From NCBI RefSeq assembly GCF_018873765.1, contig NC_057922.1, positions 17,807,563 through 17,871,562 of the forward strand: a DNA stretch of 64,000 bases. Reading direction: 5' to 3'. Position numbers and translations under genes: made by a program. This document shows, one piece after another, positions 23,057-35,400 of this stretch; position 1 is the first letter of the stretch, and each line of letters begins with the position of its first letter. The notes beneath the pieces are model-generated. The model searched no databases and was not told the origin of the DNA. It saw nothing but the letters and a program-made list of their open reading frames with translations. The stretch is from Telopea speciosissima. Lineage: Eukaryota > Streptophyta > Magnoliopsida > Proteales > Proteaceae.

Positions 23057-24200
23057 CACTAACATACCACACACAACCAGACATAGAGCCACTAAGTGTT
23101 GGCAACTTCACCCCTTTGGAATGAAGAATGCTTTCTACTTTCTGTTCGACAAGTTGTTGCTTGCAAAGTAGGGCTTCCTTGTTTGCGAAAGTGCATTTTA
23201 AGAGTGAGGGAACACATAGTGATCAATGGCTGCCTCATGTACCTCATCGCATGGCAAGTACGGAACACATAATCATAACATCAGTCTGTCCCGATCACCG
23301 AAGCATCGGGTCCTCTAGGCAGCAACGCTGGGCATTCCCGCTAGTAGATGGGGAAAACATAATCAGTCGTGTCGGAACGGATCACCATCGCATACTGGCC
23401 CCAATCATGCCAGAACGAATCATCATCGTATGTTGGGGTAATCCCGATCACTGAAGCACCGGAGCATCCGGTGGCGAACCAGGCATTCTCGCTGGCCCAG
23501 TGAGGAATCTAAAAGTGAGCCTCATTTATTACCTATCCCCCTAATGGAAAGGGGTGGCAGTCACAAGGTCTTGATTACATCTCTTTTATATATATTTTTT
23601 CATTTCCTTTCTTTTTTTCTTTATGTATCATTTTTTCCTTTCATCCTTTTCTTTCTTTTTCATCTCATCACATGATATTATCATGCACATTAACATCATA
23701 GTCTTTTTCTTTGTTACATTTTATAATCTCACATTTAATTTGCATAATTTCAACATAGCATTCTTTTCACACCAAAACCAATAGGCGTGCATCATTTTCA
23801 TCATATTAACTTTTATATTATGCAATTAAATAAACATACTATAAAATTATAAATGTGGTAACTAAATTTCCACTCACAGTACAATCTGTGTCTAAAAGAA
23901 ACTGAAAAGCTCCCTCCTGTTAGTGTCCTTGAATTTCCGGTCACGCCATCTACATAGGCGTATCCTTTTAGTTTAGGATTTCATCCAGCCTTACAAATCT
24001 TTTATTGTCTATGGTTCTTCTATTAAGTTCCTTAGGTCCAAAGGCCTTCCTATTTAATTATCTTATTGTTTGAGTCTGTATATTTATCATTCTTATTAAA
24101 ATTATTATGTGCATATACCGTTAGTTATTTTTTGAAGTCCTAGGGTTATATTAGGATCCCTTTAAATTTTATAGGATACAATTTTGTGACAAAACCAAGG
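23057..24200. other. Degraded repeat DNA, no gene
   Basis: At 23340-23500 related phrases (GGATCACCATCGCATACTGG and GAATCATCATCGTATGTTGG) recur, as in a decayed LTR-retrotransposon non-coding region. It is followed by T-rich sequence. No reading frame is supportable. Confidence 0.4.
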
Positions 24201-24205
24201 ATTTG

Positions 24206-24527
24206 TGTAACCAGTACCTGCAAGTAGTGGAAGAAAATAGAGAAAAGAGAAAGAATGGAAGAGAAGAATGAGACTGCAAGGAGAATAATAGTTGATAGAT
24301 ATTGCTTCCTCCCTCCATCATGTGTGTATATATATATATATATATTCAACTAATTACAAGAGAGCAAGGACTAAAAGCCTTGCAGAAATAGGAAAGAGAA
24401 AAACTCCTAGCTAAAATAGGGAAACAAATATCTAACTTAACTAGGAAAGTAATAAAGTAAATCTAGCCTAAGCAATACCTAGCCACCACAATAGGGACAC
24501 TCCCCTATTGTGGTATACATCTTACCA
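24206..24527 (-). mobile_element. Copia-type LTR (minus orientation)
   Basis: Read on the minus strand, CTCCAGCTTGAGGGGGAG, a typical copia polypurine tract (24528-24545), precedes TGGTAAGATG, the LTR start. The other end is provisionally TGTAACCAG at 24206 on the plus strand. The LTR includes a TATATATA run near 24328. No RNase H domain follows, so the internal part is deleted or replaced. Confidence 0.55.
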
Positions 24528-24799
24528 CTCCCCCTCAAGCTGGAGTATACATATATCGAAAGAAGGCTCCAACTTGGATTAACAAGAATAAAATATTAAG
24601 AGCAACACCATTCGTGAGTCTGGTAGACAACATTGAACACAAGGAGAACTTCATTCAGGTAGCAGTATCAACTCAAACACAAAAATCATCAATAACTTCA
24701 ATAGATAATATTCTTTGTGTCGAACAAATCCAATCAACAATGAGTAAATAGGCGACAATGAATACGAACCGCAATCCACAAGATCATAGCAGCAACAAT

Positions 24800-25360
24800 A
24801 ATATCAAAGACACTTCTCAAAGAAGGCTGGTAGTAGGTAGGTAGTTATCTTTTCAAGGAGAGATAAAAGTGCAGCATCCAACGGCTACATCATAAGCGAT
24901 AGGTAGTAGGTAGTAATCTTCCCAAAGAAAGATAAAAGTGTGGCTCCAATAGCTACACATAAACTCTTCTCAAAGAATGCAAGTAGTAAGTAGTATTTTG
25001 CTCAAACAAAGGCAGTTATAGAGCCCCAAACTAAGGTCTCAGATAAAAACCCCAATGGTAAATAAGCAGTATAGGTTACTGCGGACCATACAACATCAGG
25101 TTGTTGGAGACCAGATAAACATGAATTGTTGTTGAATACCATCTTCAGATAAAATTGTTGCTGAGGACACGAATAAATAAATAATAGTAATCTTCAGATA
25201 AAAATAGTCTTGAGCTGATGACTTGAGCAGATAAGAATAATAATCTTCAGATAAAAATATTCTTAAGTTGATGACTTTTTTTTTTCTAATTTTTTTTTTG
25301 TGGAAATAAGTTGATGACTTGAGCAGATAAGAGTAATAATCTTCAATCTCACCCTTACGT
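24800..25360. repeat. Imperfect tandem repeats beside the copia LTR
   Basis: Two related series occur. Near 24815-25000 phrases like AGGTAGTAGGTAGT followed by AGATAAAAGTG recur with a spacing of about 75 bp. Near 25140-25345 the phrase AATAATCTTCAGATAAAAAT and TTGATGACTTGAGCAGATAAG recur two or three times. They look like length-variable repeats of a retrotransposon untranslated region. Confidence 0.45.
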
Positions 25361-25845
25361 ATAGCATTACACATGGACAAATAATGACCACCAATAATCA
25401 GCATCTCAAAGGATGAGCATCATAGAAAAAATCACATAATCAAGAGCAACTGCAAAAAATCTCCAATCTCCCCACGGTAGCAAATAATTCCCAGGCAAGT
25501 ACCAATTGTCCAAAAATTGTCAATCCCAAACTGTTGTGTTATGCGACCATGAGTGGCAAATCTGTAATTAACTAGGAAAACAAAGATCTAATCCGTACAC
25601 GAGTGGCAAATCTATAATTAATTCATGGAATCTTGGATTGAAAACCCTATTTGGGTTTGCTATGGACCCACCCAAGTATTTGAACATGGCAATGTGTAAT
25701 GGCAGTTGTAATCTTGTAATTAAATCAAAGTACATACTCCAATTAAGAAGATAATGGTATTTTGATAAATAACTAGAACTATTCAAAGGGCTATTGGGAA
25801 AGAATGAAACAATGGGAGTACGGGACATGAAAGGAAGTAAAAACC

Positions 25846-25992
25846 GGATCTTTGTCCCCTCCAGTTCCCTCACTGGACCAGTTCCCTCAGTGCCTGTAAT
25901 AAAGGGGGTGCAATGACTACCCTACCCCTGACCAGGTGGGGTCCACCCCCCTTTTACTACAAGCACTGGGGAACTAGAGGAGATAATTTTCC
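25846..25992. mobile_element. Mutator-type MITE, GGATCTTT family
   Basis: The left end GGATCTTTGTCCCCTCCAGT pairs with the reverse complement of the right end (GGAAAATTATCTCCTCTAGT). The flanks GTAAAAACC (25837-25845) and TTAAAAACC (25993-26001) agree at eight of nine positions. It is the same family as the element at 57204-57381: both contain CAGGTGGGGTCCACC-like centres and GGAACT arms. Confidence 0.8.
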
Positions 25993-26538
25993 TTAAAAAC
26001 CATTGTGTGGGAACAGACTTGACAATAAGGGGCGATGGTTAAAGTTGGGAGATTAATGAAAGGTGAGACATCGCATAATAAAAGAAAGGGAGTGGGGGGC
26101 AATATGGGAAAATAGAAATCAGATAAAGACTTATTTTTTTCCTTGGTAATGAGAAATCATATAAAGACATGACAAGAAATAGAAACCGTGGAAGTGCATG
26201 GGTACTGAGGGAAGAATGAATGAAAAACAAAGAAATATCGAGTAATGGGATGCGGGGGGGTGGGGGTGGGGGTGGGGGGGTTGTATATCTGGAAAATAAA
26301 AAAATAAAAAAAAAAGGATAAGAGATCGAGAAGAAGGGAAGAGAGAGTTACCGTATGGATCATGAAGGAATAAGGGATAAAAGAAAGGAGTATTAGTGTA
26401 AAATAAAATAAAAGATATGTAACGAAGGAAACAAGCTACTTCTTGCTTCGATAACAGGAAGAGAACGTGAGAGTAATGCCATTGAACAAGATAGAAGAAT
26501 ACCAACAGACAGCAGCAAATCCAAGAACAATTTGGATC

Positions 26539-26688
26539 CTCTACGACTGGGCAGGTAGCAGCCATTGTACTGCCTACACCAAGACAAGGCGTGGATCCCA
26601 CCCAGGCAGGGTGCTCAAGTGAAGGCGGTCATTGTGCCCCTGTTTGAGTGTAGGCAGCACAATGGTCACTACCTTCCCAATCGTAGAG
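26539..26688. mobile_element. Fold-back MITE with ~41-bp arms
   Basis: CTCTACGACTGGGCAGGTAG at the left and CTCTACGATTGGGAAGGTAG (reverse complement of the right end) match, and the pairing extends to GCTGCCTACAC. Family resemblance to Mutator fold-backs, but I found no target duplication. Confidence 0.6.
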
Positions 26689-26699
26689 TATCAGCTATA

Positions 26700-28150
26700 G
26701 TACATTTTCAGCAGGAAACATATCGTTTTTTTTGTTTTTTTTGTTTTTTTTGGGGTAAGGAACAGGAAACAAATCGTAACTTGCGAGATAGCAGCATAGC
26801 AGCGGAATAGATCGAGCAACAATACATATCAATGGATTATATCAGCCCATATCATCCAATCATTCTCATAAAAATTCCAGCCCCTAGGCCCCCTACAACA
26901 TCTTTTCTGTTTTTTTAAAGCCACACAAGGGGGGTTTCATATTCTTTTTTTTCCAAAATGTGAATCCAACATCTATTCCCAAACCCAAAATAAAAAAATG
27001 GAGATATGGAAACTTACCTTTTTGAAGAATCAACTACTTCTTTAAGCTCTACCCCTTCCTTTCCTATATACCTCGCCCGGCCTCCTCCTTGTTTCTTCTT
27101 CTTCTTCTTATTCTTGATTTCAGAATCCAGCCTTCAAAATCTTTCACAAACCATTGAAATCCCTCTCTTCCCCTTAGTCTATTATTTTCTCCATTTCTTT
27201 CAAATGTCGTCCAACAAGGTAACAACTCTAAAGGAGAATGGCTATAAGTACAACAACTCCATCTCTCCCTTCTTTATATAGAATTTTAACTCCCATACTT
27301 GGTTGGCCCATTCTTCCACTTTCCCTCGAACCAATAGGAACATAGGTTGCCTTGCCATGGTTGACCCAACTTAATTAGGCCATATCATGCAACCGGCCCC
27401 AACATTGAACCCCTTAAACCCAAATGAACCAACTCCGGCCACTCAACTTGGCCCGTTCCTAGTATCTCAACCCATGACTAAAATCTTATACCTCATTTAA
27501 ATTAAATCAAAACTTAAGTAATACAATTTATGATTCATCTAGCTTACTATTTTACATACCAAATTTAGATCCCATAATTATCTTCTAATGATAATTAATT
27601 AAACACGAAAGAGAATTAATATTAGAAATTTACCATGATATTAATACAAATTATCTTAATCTACTAAAAATGAATTAATTTAATATAATGAAAATAATTT
27701 ACCCCTAGATACGATACATCGATACATCGATCCATCTCTTTCAATTCTACATAAACAGGCCGTGAGAGAGTCTTGGGTTTACAAGTGAGAAAGGAAAATC
27801 CGCAATTAATGGTGCATCTTTTGGAGTGTAGATTTAGAGGCACTCTAGGGATGTGGGTTCGGGGGTACTTGTGGTGGTGAGGAAATCACGATTGAGTGGG
27901 CTAGAAAAAATATGGGTCCCATGCAGGGGTGTGGGTCGGTCATTGACAAGAGTGCCGGGGATTGAGCGAAGAATTGTTACAACCTTAATGAGTCCCTCCC
28001 TCCCTCCCTCAATCTCACATCGATTAGCTTTGGAAAGAATCTTTGGCATATAAGTGAAGAAGGAAAAAACCCCCCAATAGATGCATTTTTGGAGTATAGA
28101 CCCAAACCAAAACCATGACAAACATATTTCTCCTTTTCCTACTTTTTCCA
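26700..28150. other. Non-coding stretch
   Basis: No gene. A roughly 75-bp phrase occurs twice in degenerate form (27765-27840 and 28035-28105), both with a TTGGAGTNTAGA ending. CT-rich runs give spurious ORFs. Confidence 0.4.
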
Positions 28151-28154
28151 ATCA

Positions 28155-28960
28155 ATTTTGGTTGCTCATTTAACAAGAAAATATAGAGACGGACTGCTTA
28201 TCGACACTCCAAAAGCGGGCACATAATTACTGAATCATTCCTTCCTTCCAAACGTGATGAGTAACTTATTCTTTTCTTCTTATAACATAAGGGTTTTTGT
28301 TGTCTTCCTTCTTTTCCTTGTTCTTTATGCTTGTTCTTGTTTTTTTTCTTTTGTTTATTTTCTTTATTAAGCCAACGAGGGCAGCTCTCTTTTTTTCTTT
28401 ACTTTACTTTATCCACTCAAAGTATATACGTTTCTTCTAATGAAAAAGGATTTTTTTTTTCTTCTTTTAAGGTTGTTCTTTTTCTTTAATTATTATAAAT
28501 TGACATTCCAAATGCAGGTACATGATGTTCTTAATCATTCCTTATTCCAAACGAGATTAGTAGTTTATACTTTTCTTTCTTATAAAATTAAGGTTTTTGT
28601 TATTTTTGTTCTTTTTCTTAGACTATTCTTGTTCTTTACTTCTCCTTTTTTCCTTTATCCACTCAATGGTTGTCTGTTTAACAAGCAAAAGAGGGACTGC
28701 TCATTGATACTAATTGTGGAAACATAATTATTCTAAAAGGAGAATGTTCTTTGTGCCGCAGCGCAGGCTGCACCTAGACACATGGGCAGCCTGTGCAGGG
28801 AGGTAGGTGTTCATTGCGCCCACTCTCATGTGCCTAGGCACAGCCTGTGTTGCGGCACAGAGAGTAGCACCGCTATTCTAAATCATTTCTTTATCCTAAA
28901 GTGTTTGATAGCATATACTTTTCTTCTCATAGAAAAATAGGTTTTTGTTTTTTCTTTTTA
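28155..28960. repeat. Three degenerate tandem copies of a ~100-bp-core unit
   Basis: The order ACATAATTACTGAATCATTC, a run like CCAAACGTGATGAGTAACTTA, then CTTATAACATAAGGGTTTTT is recognisable three times (near 28220, 28525 and 28720-28950). The third copy is interrupted by the MITE at 28738-28873. Confidence 0.5.
28738..28873. mobile_element. Mutator-type MITE with perfect 9-bp TSD
   Basis: TATTCTAAA occurs at 28729-28737 and 28874-28882. The arms are inverted: GTTCTTTGTGCCGCAGCGCA at the left versus CTCTCTGTGCCGCAACACA from the right, continuing to a shared CTAGGCACATG. The same family sits in the intron of the second NLR near 35350. Confidence 0.85.
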
Positions 28961-29206
28961 TACTTGTTCTTTTTCTTTAGTACATTAACTCTTGTCTCCA
29001 TGAAAAATACTATTATAGGGACAATGGTGTTCTTATGTTCCTATCTTAGGAAACAATTCCTACTTTCTTTTGCTACATGGATAATTGATGTGGTTATTCC
29101 TAAAGTTGGATAGAGAACTCATGGTTTGGTTTGTCAATAGTCTTGGATTTTTAAAGCTCTCTTTCGTCGTATGAAAACTCAAGGAGGATTGAAGCTTGAT
29201 ACATGA

Positions 29207-29661
29207 TGTTAAATTTAGGACTGCAAACATAAACAATGGAAGAAAGTAAAGGAAGAAAGAAGAACACAAGTTTTACGTGGTTCAGGCCATAAGCCCTTCG
29301 TCCACGGATCCAAGGCCTACACAGCCATATATTTCACTATTGATTGAATAATTTTTACATCAATTGGCACCCATATATATAGAGGGTGAATGCATAATTA
29401 CAGACTTACAGGAGATAAGTATGATAGGATATTATTGGCACCCATATATATAGAGGGTGAATGCATAATTACAGACTTACGGGAGATAAGTATGATAGGA
29501 TATTTTAGGGTATCACTAACAATCTTGGTGACCAAGTCATGAGAAATATTTGGTAGAATATCTTAGATATGAGAGATAATTAAGGAAGCCTTATCACCAG
29601 CGAATCTTCGTGGCCCGATCATAGACCTGGTCCACCCTTATCTTCAATATACACGTTAACA
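29207..29661. mobile_element. Solo LTR with perfect 5-bp TSD
   Basis: The 455-bp unit starts TGTTAAATTTAGG and ends CGTTAACA, and is flanked by CATGA on both sides (29202-29206 and 29662-29666). It contains TTTTACGTGGTTCAGGCC, a phrase common in plant LTRs. TG...CA ends, short inverted termini and an exact 5-bp duplication without internal region define a solo LTR made by unequal recombination. Confidence 0.85.
29363..29504. repeat. 71-bp tandem duplication inside the solo LTR
   Basis: The segment beginning ATTGGCACCCATATATATAG is repeated head to tail at 29363 and 29434, with essentially one difference (TTACAGGAG versus TTACGGGAG). Such high identity implies a recent duplication. Confidence 0.85.
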
Positions 29662-29846
29662 CATGAGCAAGGATCCTAAGGGTGTACCTACAAAAAAAAA
29701 CTTAGTCCTTATTTGATCGATCTCCCTTGTGATAGTTGTTAGCATTCAAAGTGGGCATTTGAGAAGTTTGTACACCTGACATGTTGCCCTCTTACATAAC
29801 GAGGACAACATCAACAAAAAGTGTTTTGGTTCCTCTCCAATATTAA

Positions 29847-30772
29847 GGTTTGTTTGGTATGCATTCTTGAAATGTATTCTAGGTTAAATTTGCATTCTAA
29901 GATGATAAAATAACTGTTTTTAATTTTTTATTATCTTAGAATGTGAAATCTGTTGGGGTTGGAAAAACAATATTTCTAACTTTCTTTTTGCGATGTGTGC
30001 ATCGCACAAAAACGGTATGTGCAAGATCAACAAAAACGCAAAAATAAAACAAACACATAAATAGTACAACCATTGTGATTTGATACCCAAACCCAAGCCC
30101 TCATGTACACAGTACACTCTTCTCTCATTCTCTCATTCCCTCATTCACTTTACATATTTTCACCTTGGTTCCTTGCTTAGCCCTTGTATATATGTTGCAC
30201 CAACATTGTTTCTCTTAGACTCTCACCTGGATCCTCACATTTTGACTCCTCACATGCATCAATACTACTCTTTTTGGTAGATACCTCTCTTCTTTTATAG
30301 GACTCCTTCTCTACCTTGTTTCTTTCTTTCTCCTTAGAGAAAATTCACTAATTCTCTCTCCTCTTACTTTGTTAGATAAGATTTTTCTTTCTCTCTTCTT
30401 AGAGAAAACCCATTAACTCTTTCTCCTCCAAGGTGTCTCTTGGGAGACTCTGAGACTCTGAGACTCAACTTTCCTTAATGTATCCAATCACTTCCACTCC
30501 TTTAGAAGACCTAATTTTTTTGAAGACTTCGTTCTTCCATTTATTTGAAAAACTTCGTATTCTTGAAGACTTCACCTCCTTGAAGACTCATTCTCCTTGG
30601 AAAGTACCACATCTTCCACTCTCATGGAAGACTCATCATATTTGAAAACTCCAACTCTTCTATTAGCCTATCTAGACCATTCAACCGAACATTCAATCGG
30701 TCCAGATAAAAACCACCACACCCAACAAAATCGATCTAGAATATATTCCAAGAATGCATATTAAACGCAGCC
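29847..30772. mobile_element. Small inverted-repeat element split by a solo LTR
   Basis: The outer parts (29847-29950 and 30733-30772) are inverted copies: GTTTGGTATGCATTCTTG at the left against GTTTAATATGCATTCTTG as the reverse complement of the right end, continuing to GTATTCTAG. Both sides are bordered by TTAA, but the target-duplication length and hence superfamily are unresolved. A 777-bp LTR sits between the arms, so the original element was about 145 bp. Confidence 0.65.
29951..30727. mobile_element. Solo LTR nested in a MITE, perfect 5-bp TSD
   Basis: It starts TGTTGGGGTTGG and ends CCACACCCAACA, inverted ends of LTR type, and AAATC lies immediately on both sides (29946-29950 and 30728-30732). 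The interior is non-coding with CT-rich text and repeated GAAGACT words. It inserted into the older inverted-repeat element described above. Confidence 0.85.
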
Positions 30773-31429
30773 TTAATGTATCAATCATCTTCGATCAAGA
30801 TTAGGAAGATGACATGCTTACCTCCATTACATTCTAAAGGTTTTAATAAAAATAAATAAAAAAAAGGAAAAAAGTAAAAAGACCTTTTCAACATCTTCTA
30901 TATTTTTTAATGGTTAATTTTTGTATTATAATACATGATCACCATGAGTTGTAACCACCTTTTCGTGTCCTCTAGTTTTTTATCCGGAGCAGATAAAATA
31001 GAGGGTAGATTGATAAAAAAAATTTATGAAAAAAAAAGACATTTGAGAAAAAATACTCTATCTGAGAGCATGGCTATTACATCTAGACATTGGATGGGGC
31101 AAAATGACCTCCCCGACCCATGGAAGGTGGAAATCCTGCCCCTCTTGATGTTTGTTTCATGTTGAAATACTTGGGCACCAACTAATATCTTAGAAAGCCA
31201 CCCATTCCCTTGATGTAGATTAGAAACACAATATATAGACAATCCTATATCCTAATCATCTGTTGAAGACTTAAAACTGGCCTTACTTTAGTGTTTCTCA
31301 TAAAGAAAATGATTTCATCCCCGTACCATACTTGATCATGTTAACGAGGAAGATTGAGGTTACCAACCGCTTCTATTGTTAAAAATTGATACATTTTCCA
31401 CCTCTTCATAGAGCCTGGCTCAACAGAAA

Positions 31430-31830
31430 ACAAGGCTTTAGCGGCGGTAAAAAAACTGTCGCTAAAGTCTTTCCCAGTAGTAATTTTTTTTTTTTTTTGG
31501 TACCACCACTAAAACACATACATTTGTTAGTGATTACATGTGAAATCCAATGATTGGCCTATACAACCACCGCTGTGTCAATTAATCCTTTGAAATGGGA
31601 TCATAAAAAAAGTATCTGCAGTAGTTTCGTTTGAATCGGAATTGGAAAAGAGCTAATCAAAGCTGATAGTTTCTTTGTTGATTGCCATTAGCAATTAATT
31701 AGCAATATACGATCCCAATAAAAGGACTATTAATTAGACATGTAGGAACTTAATTTAGGTTCACACACTACAAGAATACTGGCTTTTAGTGGTGATGTAT
31801 ATTAAAGGCCAAAAAACCCTGCACTGCTAT
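31430..31830. mobile_element. CACTA (En/Spm)-like terminal fragments
   Basis: At 31766 the text CACTACAAGAATACTGGCTT matches the terminal motif of plant CACTA transposons, followed by TTTTAGTGGTG. At 31438-31472 a hairpin of the TTTAGCGGCGGT...CGCTAAAG type resembles their subterminal repeats. I found no matching TTGTAGTG end, so the element boundaries are unknown. Confidence 0.4.
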
Positions 31831-31953
31831 ATCCTTTATTGGTGTTTTGTTTTTTTCCATCGAAAATCCGCCGGGGCAGCGATGGCATTAGTTACAGCGT
31901 GTATGTAGATTTAGTGGCGATAATTATACTGTTACGAAAAGGTATAGTTATAA

Positions 31954-32145
31954 TCAACCCCAAGGGGCAACGCATTTGACAAGGACGAACCCTAAGGAAG
32001 TTGAAGGTCCTGAATTCGACTCCGCCTCCCCCCCTTGGGGCTACCCACCTGAGAGGAAACTCCCTGGTGAACATGGAGCCCCAGTATCTCCCTGTTCATG
32101 TGTGTAGCCTTGGGGATTTAGTCACCTCCATTTCCAAAAAAAAAT
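31954..32145 (+). mobile_element. tRNA-derived SINE with 12-bp TSD
   Basis: GTATAGTTATAA flanks the unit exactly (31942-31953 and 32146-32157). The unit has a B-box-like GGTCCTGAATTCGACTCC, a mid phrase TTGGGGCTACCCACCTGAG, a tail phrase GGGGATTTAGTCACCTCC and a terminal A run. A second, diverged member is at 57676-57862. Confidence 0.8.
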
Positions 32146-32452
32146 GTATAGTTATAACCACTAAATATATTTATATTATTAATAAACCTAAAAGGGTTAG
32201 AGCTATTAGCACTGGTTTATTTACTACCATGAAAAGTAATTTAGTCAACAGTGATGGATAAACCATCAATAAATGTACCCTTAGCTTTGCTAATGTTCAT
32301 CGCCTCCCCCCACTCCGTTGATGTAGCCACCCCTTCCCTGACCCAGACGGCCAGACCCATACCCTACAACTCCCTTCCCCTTCTAATTCCCTCACCACTG
32401 CATCTCTCTCCCCCAACAACGCCCTTTCTCTCTTACAGAGAGAGAGAGAGAG

Positions 32453-35400
32453 ATGGCATACACTGATATGGCTTCTTTCCTGAACAAACTGACTGGGAAG
32501 CTGTTAGAAGAAGTAAATTTGTTTCATGATATGGAGGATCACGTCTGGTCACTACTTTTCATGCTAAAGAAGCTAAGCCCCTTTGTAATGGAACTCCAAA
32601 GAACGCGAAAGGCAGATATGGCAGACATGGAGCTGAGAATGATGGAATTCATAAAATTAGTCAATGAGTCTGACGACGCTATCGACTCATACCTCACCAT
32701 TACCACCACCACTACAAACATCTCCGCCGGCTCCAAGGATAAAATCGTCTCAGTTCTGAAGAATGCAGGTGATAAACTGAGTCGTCAAATTGAGGACATC
32801 AAGTCCAAGCTCAAAAAATGGCACACCACTTGCCTTGCTTCCACTGCTTCCTCCTCCTCCTTACTGCTCGAGGACAAAGAGGTAGAACCAGTAGGCCTGG
32901 AGAATGAGGTAAACCAGATAATTGAGCTGCTGAACGATGAGGATTCTCGACGTGATGTAATTCCTATAGTTGGGCCAGGAGGTGTTGGTAAAACAACATT
33001 GGCTCGCAAAGTTTACAATCACCAAACCATAGTGGAGAACTTCCCTTGTCGTGCTTGGATTTCATCATCTAATGACTACCCATTGCCCATGAAAAAGTTG
33101 TTACAAGAAATCATCAATGAGGCTTCTTCAAACTTACCTGGAAAGGACAACAATCACCATGGAGATGGAGCAGCAGCAGCAACAGCAGTAGCAGAAGGTG
33201 GACCGAAGAAGAACCTTAGGGATTTGGTCTCTGAAACTTACAAGCGTCTGAAAACCTCTAAAAGGTACCTCCTTGTTTTCGACGATGTTTGGAGAACCCA
33301 ATTCTGGTCTGATATTGAAATGATTTTCCCCGCCAACAAACTTGGAGGTGGAGGTAAGATAATTTTCACTACACGCTACAGTGAAGTGGCCTTATATGCA
33401 AGGCCAAGAAGGCCTCCTTTTTATCTGCAACCACCCTTAAACAAGGAGCAGAGTTGGGAGCTTTTCTCCAAGTTAACAGTGTCAAGCTCCAGTTCCAGAG
33501 AACCACCTGTGGAATCGCAATCCCAATCCCATTCTCAGCCGGAGTCAGAGCCGGATCATCATCCATGGAAAGAATGGGTAGAAGATGTCTGTGGTGGGCT
33601 ACCACTTGCAATTGCTAGATTAGCAGCAGAACATCGAAGCGAAAAGTCGTCGGCGCCAGTTGAGCATAAAGAGACAGAGGAGAAGAAAGACCACTTGGGG
33701 GACAAAGAAAGATTGCCGGTGGGAATTTGGGAATTGATTTATAATTCTTTACCCCATCACTTGAAGCCGTGCCTTCTCTATCTGGGAGTTATCAATCCGT
33801 GTCCTCCCACCCAATTTTTGGAATTGATAATCGCAGAGGGCCTTGTGCAACCACCAAGGACGACGACGGTTCAAAGACAAAAGCCAGCAGCGAAAGTGGA
33901 CGATTATCAAGAAATTGCGAAAGAATATCTGAAAGAGCTTATTAATAGGAACCTAGTTGAGGTCGTAAGTAAGCGTTGGGATGGGAGCAACAAAGAAATT
34001 GGCATTTCCAATCGGTTGCAGTTGATGGATTTCTGTAGATTGAAGGCCAGAAAAGAAATGTTTCTAGATTTTGTAGCCCCTGGGAAGCTTCATGATCAGA
34101 AAGCAAACCGAAGTGCCGTACAATGGCAGCATGAGAATTACTTTGAATTCATCAATCCAGGTACTACTCCTCCCACAAAACCGCGTTCTCTTTTGATCCT
34201 GGAATCCACAATGCTGCCATCTGAAAGAATATTTAGTGATCGGTATTGGGATTTTCTGCATAAAAATTACTCATCACTTAGGGTGTTGGATTTATTCGGT
34301 GTGGATTTAATCCATAACATTCCAAAAGAAATTGGTGAGCTAATTTATCTAAGATACCTGAGACTGAATTTAAAAGAATATGGGGGCATAATACTTCCAT
34401 CGTCCATATACAATCTGTGGAACCTACAGTTTCTCCGAGTAAAAAGAAGTAATTCCCGGTGGCTCTCATCAGAAATCCAGTTGGAAAAGTTTTGGAGAAT
34501 GAAACAGTTAAAGCATATACAGTGCAGTGATGCACTTTGTCTGCCCCAACCACCTGAGGATTTGATTGGAGGTCACAACATCCAAATGCTGAAGCATGTG
34601 TCACCTGATTGCTGTACCAAAGATTTCTTCTCAAGAATGCCCAATTTGGTTAAACTGGGTGTGGGAGGGTCTATACAACAAAGTCATATTAATGAAATAT
34701 ACAAGAGTCTTCCCACATTGACATTTCTTCAGAAACTTGGGTTGCAAGGTGTGGCTTCGAATGATCCCTTATCTCTTCACCAGTGGGAGGGTCCATCTCT
34801 GCCAAACATCACCCACCTGAGCTTCAAACGGACCAGACTAGTGGGAGACACCATGAAGATACTGGGTGGGAAGCTACCCAATCTTCAGGTACTCAAGTTA
34901 TCATCAAACGCAGTTGTTGGAGATGATTTATATGTTACTGATGGCAATGGGTTTCATAATCTCAAATGCTTGAAACTTGAAAATTTGGATATAAGGAGGT
35001 GGTATCTGTCGGTGGGAGCAATGCCATGCCTTGAAATTGTAGTTATTCGAAATTGTCGAGCTCTTCAGAGTTTCCCATCAGATGCTCTGCAGAAAATCGA
35101 AACTTTGCGGGAGTTGGAGGTATATCATTATGTTGATCCATCAGTTAAAACAGCCGCGGAAGATGTTAAGAAGCGCTTAAAACAAGTCTCCAAGAATGAG
35201 AATGTTGGTGGTGGTGAGTAAAATCCATTCCTTTCTTAATTACTTCTTGTTTCATTCGAGTTAATTCTGATCACCATGATCACCAGAACTTTAGAAATTC
35301 CTTCAGAATTTAAATCATATATGGCCACAATAATACTCTTATTAATTTATTGGGGCGCTGTTCTCTGTGCCGCAGAGCAGGTTGCATCCAGGCACATGGG

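Noticed and set aside
24800-25360. CRISPR-like array of recurring words
   Set aside because: Repeats are imperfect, unequally spaced and lie beside a copia LTR in a plant genome.
26131-26601. 156-codon ORF on the minus strand
   Set aside because: Rich in Phe, Leu, Ser and Pro from pyrimidine runs, overlaps a MITE, no domain.
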